In this document: positions 54,278-64,000 of the stretch, piece by piece
Layout of the letters: the number at the start of each line of letters is the position of its first letter
How positions within the stretch are numbered: position 1 is the stretch's first letter
NCBI GenBank assembly: GCA_028583605.1
Contig: CM053328.1
Location: 33,959,578-34,023,577, forward strand
Direction: 5' to 3'
From: Dastarcus helophoroides
Taxonomy: Eukaryota > Arthropoda > Insecta > Coleoptera > Bothrideridae
Length of the DNA: 64,000 nucleotides
Made by a program: the position numbers and the translations under genes
Notes under the pieces: model-generated
Database searches by the model: none
Told to the model about the DNA's origin: nothing
What the model saw: the letters and a program-made list of their open reading frames with translations, nothing else

Positions 54278-54460
54278 AATTGAAAAACAAATCTTGTCCC
54301 CTGAAACCAAGAAAGATTAAAAAACACAGCAAAGGTTGCTCTAATGACGAGTATCTCTCAGGAGATGATAGCTTGGCTATCGAAAGGCGTTAGAGCAAAC
54401 TTTATTGTGTTTTTTAATCTTTCTTGCTTTCAGGGAATAAGATTTGTTTTTCAATTTTTC
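54278..54460. mobile_element. foldback element, family B, full palindrome
   Basis: The left arm (54278-54343) starts ATTGAAAAACAAATCTTGTC and ends GGTTGCTCTA; the right arm (54391-54460) is its inverse, from TAGAGCAAACTTTATTG to GATTTGTTTTTCAATTTT. The centre holds GATAGCTTGGCTATC, a 6-bp hairpin. The left flank TTGGTGGGACGGACT...GGTTATCTTC is also shared inverted with 62763-62800. It is non-coding. Confidence 0.85.
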
Positions 54461-54560
54461 AATATTTTATATCTAAGCAACGTTTTATTTCTCCCAATTG
54501 CAATGAGGTCAAGTATACAGTTGTGTTGCAGCTGTCGCGTTATCTTGTCATGTCCTTTTA

Positions 54561-54745
54561 GGCCGTTTTTAGAGTCACGCGGGTAACACCCGTGACCCGC
54601 GCGCGGGTAGGTAGGATACATTTGTTTGCAGCGACGCACCCGCACGCGGTCACCCGTTCCACTCTAAATAACTTGCTGCAAACAAATGTATTCTGCCTCC
54701 CGCACGCGGGTGACGGGTGCTACCCGTGTGACTCTAAAAACGGCC
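54561..54745. mobile_element. PIF/Harbinger-like MITE
   Basis: 185 bp, strikingly GC-rich, with terminal inverted repeats of about 75 bp that start GGCCGTTTTTAGAGTCAC and continue through CGGGTA, ACCCG and ATACATTTGTTTGCAGC with about nine mismatches. It is flanked by TTA on both sides (54558-54560 and 54746-54748). A 3-bp TTA duplication and GGCC ends fit the PIF/Harbinger superfamily. It has no coding capacity. Confidence 0.85.
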
Positions 54746-55283
54746 TTAGACTCGAAATTCGTTCAGTATTATTACAAAAATATCTATATTTCGAGATTAA
54801 ACCTGAAAATTGACATTAACAAAAGTTGCAAGTTTTAAGTCAGAATTTGAAAAAGTTTAAATAATAAAAAAATTCAAATTTCTAAAGGCGAAATTTTGAC
54901 ACAAAAATAGAAATTTCGGTATTAAACCCGAATATTTGCCTTTTTCCTCGAAATTGCAAATTTTATTCTGGAAAAATTTCAAGTTTTAGGAAGAACGAAG
55001 GTGAATGTTGAAAGCTTAAACTCGGAATTTTAAGTAAAGTGAAATTTATTTAAATTTCGACTGACTCTAAAGCTTCCAAATTTCTAGAAAAATGTCGAGT
55101 TATAGAATCAAAATACCAGATTCGAAATTTCGTGATTGCTTATAACGAAAATATATTTAAAGGGGGGCAATTTGCTATTTTGTCCGGGCCAACGTAGATA
55201 CTAGAGCCGCTCTTCTTTTAGGAGTGTTTTGATAATCCCTTTATGCTAAAGCACTGAACTAAATAAACACTGTGGCTTGTGAT
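54746..55283. other. AT-rich sequence, no gene seen
   Basis: Weak simple repeats followed by a short, less AT-rich segment (about 55170-55283) adjoining the foldback. Nothing else recognised. Confidence 0.5.
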
Positions 55284-55725
55284 TAGGTCCAAAGAAGGTT
55301 TCACTTCTTTACCACATCGGCAATTAAATAAATAATTACGCGATACGTATTTCGCCAGCAGAACTGGCATTTTCAAATGTACTAATCTAAAGAGATTAGC
55401 AAACCAAACAATTTATATCAGTCAGAGGCCAGTTACTCTTAACGGAGATAAAGGACCATTGGCGGCCTCCAGTTTATTAAAGGCTATTTGTGGCAGGTCA
55501 AATTTGCATGCACTAGATTTGTTAAACAATTAGAAATAGGAAAAAAAGCAAAAGACCGCCAGTATCGATTTGAATCTCAATGCAGATAACATCGATGCAT
55601 CTTTTGCTAATCTTTTTAGATTATTACGCTTGAAAATGCCAGTTCTGCTGGCGAAATACGTATCGCGTAATTATTTATTTAATTGCCGATCTGGTAAAGG
55701 GGTGAAACCTTCTTTGGACTTAATC
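55284..55725. mobile_element. foldback element, family C, ~110-bp arms
   Basis: The left arm (about 55284-55398: AGGTCCAAAGAAGGTTTCAC, GGCAATTAAATAAATAATTA, CGCGATACGTATTTCGCCAG, GAACTGGCATTTTCAA) is repeated inverted at about 55608-55725. The 210-bp middle is unique with no protein recognised. Each arm has the hairpin GCCAG...CTGGC followed on one strand by GAAATACGTA. Related single motifs lie at 14255-14300 and 62055-62092. Confidence 0.85.
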
Positions 55726-56085
55726 CCTTTATGATTTAGACCCATAAGAAAGAATTTATTCCCTTGATTTGTTCCTTCCTACAGCACTGGATGTGGTTTA
55801 GTTTTTAAAGTGTTCTGCGTTCGTAATTAACTATCTAATAAAACAACTGAAAAATACGAATTTTTGATTTTTGGAAAAAATGTCAGGTAGTTCCTTCGGG
55901 GCCTTTAGATGGATAGATAAATCCAAGGGTACAGTCTCCAAAGTCTCCCCTTAAACATGGATGTGTGTGTGTGTGTAATGAGAAGTGAGAGCTAAGAGGA
56001 AAGAAGTTATAGAAATTCCTTGCTTTTTAATTTTTATTGGATCTTCCACTACTAGGGTTCCCAACCTTTTTTTATGAACCCCCTC
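55726..56085. other. unassigned sequence with a short (TG)n
   Basis: Non-coding. A (TG)n tract of about 14 bp lies near 55962-55976. Nothing else recognised. Confidence 0.5.
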
Positions 56086-56824
56086 CCCTTCCCCCCGAAG
56101 TATGAAAAGTATATTTATGGCCTCCCCTTACGTTTTCTTCAGTAAAGTCGAAAATTCGAATCACAACTCACGGTCACAGTGTGAAATCTCAGAAAGTAGA
56201 CAAAATTTAAAAAAATGTAGACATTTTAAAAAATTGTCGAAATTTTTAATTTAAAAATTTGAAAAATAAGGCAAGGTGTTCAAAAAACTCCAAATATTTA
56301 AGACAGTCGAAATTTTAAAGAGTTCGCAATGTTCAAAAAAAGTTAAAATTTTAAATAAATTAGAAGATTTTGAAAAAGTCGAAATTTCGGAAAAATGCCG
56401 AAATGAAAAAGTTAAAATTTCGAGGAAAAAATCAAGATTATTTAAGAAAATTGAAGTTTCGAAAGAAATGTGTACCTAATTTTAAAAAAAGCGAAATATT
56501 GAAAAATAGTTAAAAATTTCAAAAAAAGGCGAATGTATTGAAAAAAAGGAAATCAGAATTGTCTGAAAAATTCACAAACTTAAAAAATGTCGAGATTTTC
56601 AAAAAATTTTAAATGTTTGAAAAACTTAATCGAAAATTTCGAATAATTTTTCAAAATTTTGGGAAAGATGAATTTTCAAATAATTTAAAAATGTTTAAAA
56701 AAGGGAAATTTTCGAAAAAAAAGGAAAAAGTAGTCATTTCAAAGTAAAGTTTTGAAAAATGTCGAAATCTTCATAAGAAGTTAGAATTTTCAAAATGAAT
56801 CAGAATTTTCAAAAAAGTCGGTCG

Positions 56825-56872
<48 letters not shown>

Positions 56873-57605
56873 TCCCCCACCCCCCGAAGTATGAAACGTA
56901 CATTCATGGTCTCCCTTTACGTTTTCTTCAGTAAAGTCGAAAATTCGAATTACAGCTCACTGTCAAACTTTGAAATCTCAGAAAGTAGTCAAAATTTTGA
57001 AAAATGTACACATTTTAAACAATTGTCGAAATTTTTAATTCGAAAATTTGAAAAATAAGGCAGTGTTCAAAAAAATTCCAAATATTTAAGACAGTCGAAA
57101 TTTTAAAGCGTCGCAATGTTCAAAAAAAGTTAAAATTTTGAATAAATTTGAAGATTTGGAAAAAGTCGAAATTTCGAATAATGCCGAAATAAAAAAGTTA
57201 AAATTTTAAGGAAAAAATCAAAATTCTTTAAGCAAATTGTAGTTTTGAAAGAAATGTATATCTATTTTTTAAAAAAGCCGAAATATTGAAAAATAGTTAA
57301 AAATTTCAAAAAAAGGCGAAGTTTTAAAAAAAGGGAAATCAGAATTGTCTGAAAAATTCACAAACTTAAAAAATGTCGGGATTTTCAAAAAATTTGAAAT
57401 GTTTGAAAAACTAAATCGAAAATTTCGAATAATTTTCAAAATTTTGGGAAAGATCAATTTTCAAATAATTTAAAAATGTTTAAAAAAGTGAAATTTTTGG
57501 AAAAAAAAGGAAAAAGTAGTCATTTCAAAGTAAAGTTTTGAAAAATGTCGAAATCTTCATAAGAAGTTAAAATTTTCAAAATGAATCAGAATTTTCAAAA
57601 AAGTC
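56085..57605 (-). repeat. two-copy ~789-bp direct repeat, A-rich
   Basis: CCCCGAAGTATGAAA...CGTTTTCTTCAGTAAAGTCG occurs at about 56094 and 56883, and the following ~720 bp align throughout (for example GGCAAGGTGTTCAAAAAA / GGCAGTGTTCAAAAAAATT). The body is the simple repeat in A-rich orientation. Confidence 0.85.
56820..56873 (+). repeat. (GTGC)n microsatellite
   Basis: About 13 uninterrupted GTGC units between the two copies of the ~789-bp repeat. It is the only long GC-rich tetranucleotide tract in the window; the CVRA-repeat frame is its product. Confidence 0.97.
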
Positions 57606-60000
57606 GGAATTTTTAAAACAAATTTGTATAATTTTGAAGTCGAAATGTTGAAAAACGGTAGAAATATGAAAATTTTCAGTCAGAATTTGAAAAAAATCAA
57701 AAATTTTATATAAATGGAGAACTTTTCAAAAAGTCGAAATTTAAAGAAAACAAAATGTTTTGAAGTAATTAAAAAATAATAAAGAAGTTCCAAATCAAAA
57801 AACCCAAGATTAGAAAAAATGGATGATAAATTTTGAAAAAAGGTCGAAATTTTTAAAAGAGTAAATTTCCAAAAAATCGAAAATTATAAGAAAAGAGAAT
57901 GTCTCAAAATAATTCGAAAATAATGAAGACAAGTTTCAAATATTTGAACAAAACCAAAATTTGAAAAAAAAAAGATGATAAATTTTGGAAGGTCAAAATT
58001 TTTAAAAACCAAAGCTTTCAAGAAAAGATCAAATTTTGGAAAAAGGTGCGAAAATTTGAAACAAAAGTCGAGATTTTAAAGTCAAAAGTTTTGAAAAATA
58101 TTGACATTTAAATAAACTTTAAGTTTCCAAAAAAAGTGAAGACTTTCAAAAAAGCAGAAATTTGGAGATATTTTGAAGAAATGTTGAGCTTTGAAAAAAG
58201 TCAAAATGAAAAGGTCAAAACTTAAAAAAAAGTTAAAATTTTAGATAAAAACGAAAACTTAAAAAAGAATCGAAAATTTCAAATAATTTTCAAAATTTTG
58301 GGAAACAGATGAATTTTGAAAAAATTTAAGAATGTTTAAAAAAGTGAAATTTTCAAAAAAAAGAAAAAGTAGACATTTCAAAGTAAATTTTTGGAAAATG
58401 TCGAAATTTTCATAAGAAGTAAAAATTTTCAAAAAGAATCAGAATTTTCAAAAAGGTCGGAATTTTTAAAACAAATTTGTATAATTTTAAAGTCTAAATG
58501 TTGAAAAATGTCGAAATAGTAGAAATATGAAAATTTTGAAAGTCAGAATTTGAAAAAAAATCAAAAATTTCATACAAATGGAGGACTTTTCAAAAAGTCG
58601 AAATTTAAAGAAAACAAAATGTTTTGAAGTAATTAATAAATAATAAAGAAGTTCCAAATCAAAAAACCCAAGATTAGAAAAAATGGATGACAAATTTTGA
58701 AAAAAGGTCGAAATTTTTAAAAGAGTAAATTTCCAAAAAATCGAAAATTATAAGAAAAGAGAATCTTTCGAAATAATTCGAAAATAATGAAGACAAGTTT
58801 CAAATATTTGAACAAAACCAAAATTTGAAAAAAAAGATGATAAATTTTGGAAGGTCAAATTTTTTAAAAACCAAAGTTTTCAAGAAAAGATCAAATTTTG
58901 GAAAAGGTGCGAAAATTTGAAACAAAAGTCGAAAAGTCAAAAGTTTTGAAAAATATTAAAATTTAAATAAACTTAAAGTTTCCAAAAAAAAGTGGACTTT
59001 CAAAAAAGCAGAAATTTGAAGATATTTTAAAGAAATGTTGAGCTTTGAAAAAAGTCAAAATGAAAAGGTCAAAACTTAAAAAAAGTTAAAATTTTAGATA
59101 AATTCGAAAATTTAAAAAAGAATCGAAAATTTCAAATAATTTTTAAAATTTTGGGAAACAGATGAATTTTGAAAAAATTTAAGAATGTTTAAAAAAGTGA
59201 AATTTTCAAAAAAAAGAAACAGTAGACATTTCAAAGTAAATTTTTGGAAAATGTCGAAATTTTCATAAGAAGTTAAAATTTTCAAAAAGAATCAGAATTT
59301 TCAAAAAAGTCGGAATTTTTAAAACAAATTTGTATAATTTTAAAGTCTAAATGTTCAAAAATGTCGAAATAGTAGAAATATGAAAATTTTGAAAGTCAGA
59401 ATTTGAAAAAAATCAAAAATTTCATACAAATGGAGGACTTTTCAAAAAGTCGAAATTTAAAGAAAACAAAATGTTTTGAAGTAATTAATAAATAATAAAG
59501 AAGTTCCAAATCAAAAAACCCAAGATTAGAAAAAATGGATGACAAATTTTGAAAAAAGGTCGAAATTTTTAAAAGAGTAAATTTCCAAAAAATCGAAAAT
59601 TATAAGAAAAGAGAATCTTTCGAAATAATTCGAAAATAATGAAGACAAGTTTCAAATATTTGAACAAAACCAAAATTTGAAAAAAAAAGATGATAAATTT
59701 TGGAAGGTCAAAATTTTTAAAAACCAAAATTTTTAAGAAAAGTTCAAATTTTGGAAAAAGGTGCGAACATTTGAAACAAAAGCCGAGATTTTGAAGTCAA
59801 AAGTTTTGAAAAATCTCGACATTTAAATAAACTTTAAGTTTCCAAAGTGAAGACTTTCAAAAAAGCAGAAATTTGAACATATTTTGAAGAAATGTCTAAC
59901 TTTGAAAAAAGTCAAAATGAAAAGGTCAAAACTTAAAAAAAGTTAAAATTTTAGATAAATTCGAAAATTTAAAAAAGAATCGAAATTTTGATAAAATGTT
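57540..60000 (-). repeat. ~853-bp tandem repeat, three copies
   Basis: CATAAGAAGT falls at 57559, 58411 and 59264, and long blocks align across copies (AAAACCCAAGATTAGAAAAA, TGGATGACAAATTTTG, TAAACTTTAAGTTTCC). Copies 2 and 3 are the closest. The unit itself is built from A-rich simple repeat. Confidence 0.9.
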
Positions 60001-61260
60001 GAAATTATTAACAAAGTTGAGATTTCCAAGAAAAAAATCAAAATCCTTATAACAATCTGAATTTCTGAAATTTTCAAATATTTAGAAAAAGTTAAAATTT
60101 TCGACAAGATCGTACCTTTCACAAAAGTTGAAATTTTAAGAAAAGTAAGAATTTTGAACGACATCGATATTTTAAAAATAGTTGAACATTTAAAAAAGTT
60201 CAAATTTCGGAAGAAGAAGTTCCAATTCTGAAATAAAATGATGACAAAATGTCAGTCTTTTAGAAAACTTTCTCGGAAAAATTCTGAAAAACCCCGAAAT
60301 TTTTATAAAAACTTGCAATTTTTGAAGTCAGATTTAAAAAAGCCCACGTTTTGAACAGAAGTATACATTTTTTAATAATGTCGAAATTTTGAAAAAGTCA
60401 ACACTTTGATAAAATGTTGAAATTATTAACAAAATTGAGATTTTGAAAAAAAATTAAAATTTTTGGAAAAAAAGCTGAATTTCTGAAATATGTAAATTTT
60501 GAGAAAAGATCAAAATTTTCGAAAAGTTCGAACCCTTCAACAAAGTCCAAATTTGATAAAAAGTAAAAATATTGAACGATATTTTAAAAAAAGTCGAACA
60601 TTTTGAAAAGGTGCAAATTTCGGTAAAAGAAGTCCTAATTCTGAAATTAAATCGTGAAAAAATGTCAGTCTTTCAGAAAACTTGACATTCTCGGAAAAAT
60701 TCTGAAAAACCCCGAAATTTTTATAAAAACTTGCAATTTTTAAAGTCAAATTAGAAAAAGCCAAGTTTTGAACAGAGGAGTACATTTTTTAATAAGGCCG
60801 AAATTTTGAAAAAGTCAACACTTTGATAAAATGTTAAAATTATTACCAAAGTTGAGATTTTGAAAAAAAATTAAAATTTTTAGAAAAAAATTAAAATTTT
60901 TGGAAAAAAATTGAATTTCTGAAATATGTAAATTTTGAGAAAAGATCAAAATTTTCGAAAAGGTCGAACCTTTCAACAAATGTTATAAGAAGTAAAAATA
61001 TTGAACGATATTTAAAAAAAGTCGGAAAAAGAAGTCCTAATTCTGAAATAAAATCGTGAAAAAATGTCAGTCTTTTAGAACACTCGACATTCTTATAAAA
61101 GAACTGAAAACATGAGAAATTTTTATAAAAACTTTCGAAGTCAAATTAGAAAGAGCCAAGTTTTGAACAGAAGCATACATTTTTTAATAAGGTGGAAATT
61201 TTGAAAAAGTCAATATTTTGAAAAAAGGCGACATTTTGAAACAAACACAAATTTATCTTA
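60000..61260 (-). repeat. ~400-bp tandem repeat, three copies
   Basis: ATGTCAGTCTTT falls at 60249, 60662 and 61064, with shared GAAAAACCCCGAAATTTTTA and CACTTTGATAAAATGTT blocks. Copies differ by indels. Confidence 0.85.
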
Positions 61261-62600
61261 AGAAGTAGAAATTTTGAAAAAGCCAAATTATTATAAAAAA
61301 TAAAAATTTTGGGAAAATCCAACCCTTTACAACGCTCCATTTAAAAATAAAATCAAAATGTGTCCGAATACACATAGGTCCTCCTTATGATTTCTAGGGA
61401 AGCGTGCCTCACTATTTGAGAAGTCCTGACCTACTATCTAGTGTAAATCAAATTGGTAAATATTTTTATTCGAAAATCGTCACCGGATAAGACAATTAAA
61501 ACGCAATACACGAGATTTCCACCTACTAACGAGCGTCCGAGATGCAATACAGGTAGGAATACCCCTGACGCATTATGCGGAGGAGTTCCATGAACACTTT
61601 CACTCATCGATGTGTGTTATGTGTGCGGAGTATTGAGAAAAGAAGTGGTAATGGCTATGGCGAAGGTCAGTAGTTGTTCGAAGTTTGTCCGACCAGACAC
61701 ACCTTGTGCCATGTGCGACTAAGCATTTTGTGCCTTACCGCATTGCAACGAGAGTTACTCCAATTTAAAGTGCAATTACCGACGTTAGGATATCAGTAGA
61801 CTAGGGTAAGTAATTCAATCAGTTAAATGAACCGCGACTGTGTTTAAAATAGTCTTGTGACTTCACAATTGGTTTGTGTACCGGCGTTTTTTCGGATGGA
61901 GGCGCATCCTTTTGGATGTTCAATTTTGATGAGAGTTGACCAACAGTTTGAATTGCCTAAACTGATATCGAAGAATCTAATATTTGCTTTATGCAAAATA
62001 GGATTCCCACTAAAATCTTTTTGGTAAACATACATGGTTTCGGTAACCATGGACCATATGTATTTCGCCAGTTGAGCTGTCATCATCATGTTCAACGCAC
62101 TGATTTAGTGAATTAGCTAGAACAGGGTTGTTAACTGGTGGGTTCACGATTCACTGGTGGTGACAGCATCAGATATAACTTCCGAAGTCATCATCATATC
62201 TGGAGGTATCAGAGGTCATAAAAGAATCATAATCAACAACAGCTAGTGGGTCCAAAAGTATCGTAATTTATCATTTTCGCCAACTGTTTGGTGCCCCAGA
62301 GCAAGGCAAACTTTTGGTCACCATTATCACCAAAAAATTAAGAACCGCTAGATCAGAGTGACATCAAACCCCTGCTCCATCGAAGTGATGTTTAAGGATA
62401 GTTATAGTGCACCAGTTGACAAGTACTCGTTGAATGACGAGCATTCTTTGATTTAAATATCTGTTTAATGGTTATTTTGATACAAACCAGAAAAAAATAA
62501 AAATTTTCAGTAGCCCCTAAAAATGTCCCATTCAGTTACGATTTGGAAGTTGATGCTGTAAAACTCAACATCCATAACTATAAAATTAAAGTCAAGGATC
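61260..62600. other. mostly unique, less AT-rich sequence; no gene recognised
   Basis: From 61375 the composition becomes balanced and non-repetitive. A minus-strand frame at 61844-62095 (83 codons) is the best candidate but matches no family I know. At its end, 62055-62092, lies a family C hairpin motif (TGTATTTCGCCAGTTGAGCT), so the segment may be a degraded retroelement rather than a gene. Confidence 0.4.
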
Positions 62601-62605
62601 TATCA

Positions 62606-62765
62606 AAAATTGAAATATAAATCTTGTCCCTTGAAACCAAGAAAGAGATACTGAGTATCTCTCTGAAGATGATAGCTTGGCTGTCGAAACGAGTTAGAGC
62701 AACCTTTGTTGTGTTTTGTAATATTTCTTGGTTTCGAGGGACAAGATTTGTATTTCAATTTTTGA
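62606..62765. mobile_element. foldback element, family B, second full copy
   Basis: ATTGAAATATAAATCTTGTC to the centre and back to GACAAGATTTGTATTTCAATT. The centre, on the plus strand, reads CTCTGAAGATGATAGCTTGG, CTGTCGAAACGAGTTAGAGC: a hammerhead-like core (see findings). The right flank GAAGATAACCAAGCACCAGTC matches other family B copies. Confidence 0.85.
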
Positions 62766-63260
62766 AGATAACCAAGCACCAGTCCGTTCCACCAAAAAAA
62801 AGAAGGATCTATCATTTGGTCGTTTTTTGTTATTAAAATTTGGTAATATAGTTGTTAACAATTTTATCACAACTTTGTTATGAGTCAGTTTGATTAGCCT
62901 CCAGGATTCTGACGTCCAAGTTTTTATCGATATGCTAATTATCACTACTTAAAATGTACTGCAAGTGATAATGTCATTTATTATGATGACATATTATATT
63001 CGAGGAATTTCTAACTCCAGTCTGCAGGAAATAAGTAAACCACAAACCGACCAGCTTATCTGAATATTAATTATAACGTCATTTATTTTGATCAAATGGA
63101 TTTGAAATGACACATGACAAAAACCAAGAATTGGATTCATTACAACTTATCTAATTTACTTCCTTTCACTCATACTACTTCTTTCTTTTCCTCACTCAAT
63201 CACATGATTACACTTTGTTTTATTTGTTCTTCCTCTTAAATAATGAAAGGAAAGTACCTA
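62766..63260. other. unique AT-rich sequence, no gene seen
   Basis: No repeats or coding signature recognised; frames on the minus strand overlapping 62694-62945 include the foldback and are not credible. Confidence 0.5.
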
Positions 63261-64000
63261 CTGGGGATGCAGCAAATGAGAATTTTGTGAGAAAAGTCGC
63301 AATTTCCAGAATAAACCGAATCTGGAGAAAAAAACCAGTTTCTAAAAATATATTTTTGGCAATTTTTATTTTCATTTAAATTCTGACATTATCTCGAAAT
63401 TTACAAGAAATATTTTTCTCTGAATTTCGAAAAAATATTATTCTCAAAATTTCTCTATTTTCTTAAAAAGAAAGTTTAAAAAAGTAAAAGAAAGTAAGTT
63501 TAAAAAAGTAAGAGAAAAAGTCAAATTTTGGATAAAAAAGCTCAATTTGAAACTTCGAGAATAAGACGAATTTTAAAAAACAGGTTGAAATCTCTGGACA
63601 GTTAAACTTTCGAGAAAAAGGTCGCAAGTTCTATAAAATATTCAACATTTCTAATACAGTCAAATGTTGAGAGGAAACAGTAGAATTTTGAGTATAAATT
63701 CGTAATTTAGAGAAAGACGAATTATAATAAAAAAAACCAATTTTGGGATAAAGTCGAAATTTTCAAGACATCAAATTTAATATAAAAATCTGACCTTTTT
63801 AAAAATTAGAAAAATATCTTAATTTCGAAGAAACAGACGATTCTCGAGGTGAAAATCGAAAATTTCGGAAACCCAAACTAGTTTTGACAAAAAAAAAAAT
63901 CAAAATTTCGAGGAAAAAAGACTATTTTAAGCAACATTTCAGGAAAATAAGTCGAAATTTCAAGAAAAAGAAATTTATTGACTCTATATTTCGTTTTTAA
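63260..64000 (-). repeat. A-rich degenerate array at the right edge
   Basis: Simple repeat in A-rich orientation (AAAAGTCGAAATTTCAAGAA type) running off the window. Confidence 0.65.

Noticed and set aside
56795..57058. Open frame with CVRACVRA repeats
   Set aside because: It comes from the (GTGC)n tract; a tetranucleotide repeat is open in all frames.
1..64000. CRISPR arrays, bacterial operons or tRNA/rRNA genes
   Set aside because: None seen. Tandem repeats lack CRISPR unit structure, genes have spliceosomal introns, and no tRNA-like fold was recognised by eye.

Overview
The window is nuclear DNA of an animal, most likely an insect. The main gene is an atypical protein kinase C whose residues match the insect aPKC family closely. 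A second gene has introns of only 43-51 nt. The transposable elements (Ty3/gypsy, LINE remnants, Harbinger-like MITE, hammerhead-carrying repeats) are of metazoan types. Exons have clearly higher GC than the surrounding, very AT-rich DNA. I cannot name the species; a beetle is a guess.

Layout. At 1282-2894 (minus strand) lies a complete six-exon PIGX gene, encoding the GPI-mannosyltransferase subunit. A LINE remnant abuts its 3' end and a ~203-bp satellite (3396-5030) lies behind it. aPKC fills 6648-50810 on the plus strand in eight coding exons: PB1 domain, pseudosubstrate, C1 domain, kinase, C-tail. Intron 1 is 26 kb. It holds long arrays of degenerate T-rich simple repeats, several tandem repeats, two candidate alternative first coding exons (23068-23563 and 32599-32737, both in the splice phase needed to join exon 2), and a defective Ty3/gypsy element (25381-29690) embedded in a ~332-bp satellite. 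Later introns hold a LINE reverse-transcriptase remnant, a (TTC)n tract, a ~570-bp foldback, a repeat with an intact hammerhead-ribozyme core, and a five-copy ~300-bp array. After aPKC come foldback elements, a Harbinger-like MITE, large tandem repeats (units about 790, 853 and 400 bp) and A-rich arrays.

What stands out: (1) the aPKC stop codon is TGA followed by C, and is followed in frame by 58 further GC-rich, proline-rich codons before TAG, a candidate stop-codon readthrough extension that would mask the C-terminal tail; (2) a minus-strand hammerhead motif at 41883-41925 has every core nucleotide, a 6-bp stem I and a loopless palindromic stem III, inside a ~377-bp unit bounded by direct repeats; (3) two more repeat families share the same hairpin architecture in degraded form; (4) alternative 5' exons suggest aPKC forms without the PB1 domain; (5) the simple-repeat arrays keep one strand orientation through most of aPKC and flip downstream.

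The two genes are divergent neighbours with no obvious functional link: one acts in GPI-anchor synthesis in the ER, the other in cell polarity. Most of the remaining sequence is repeat-derived and I see no further protein gene with confidence.
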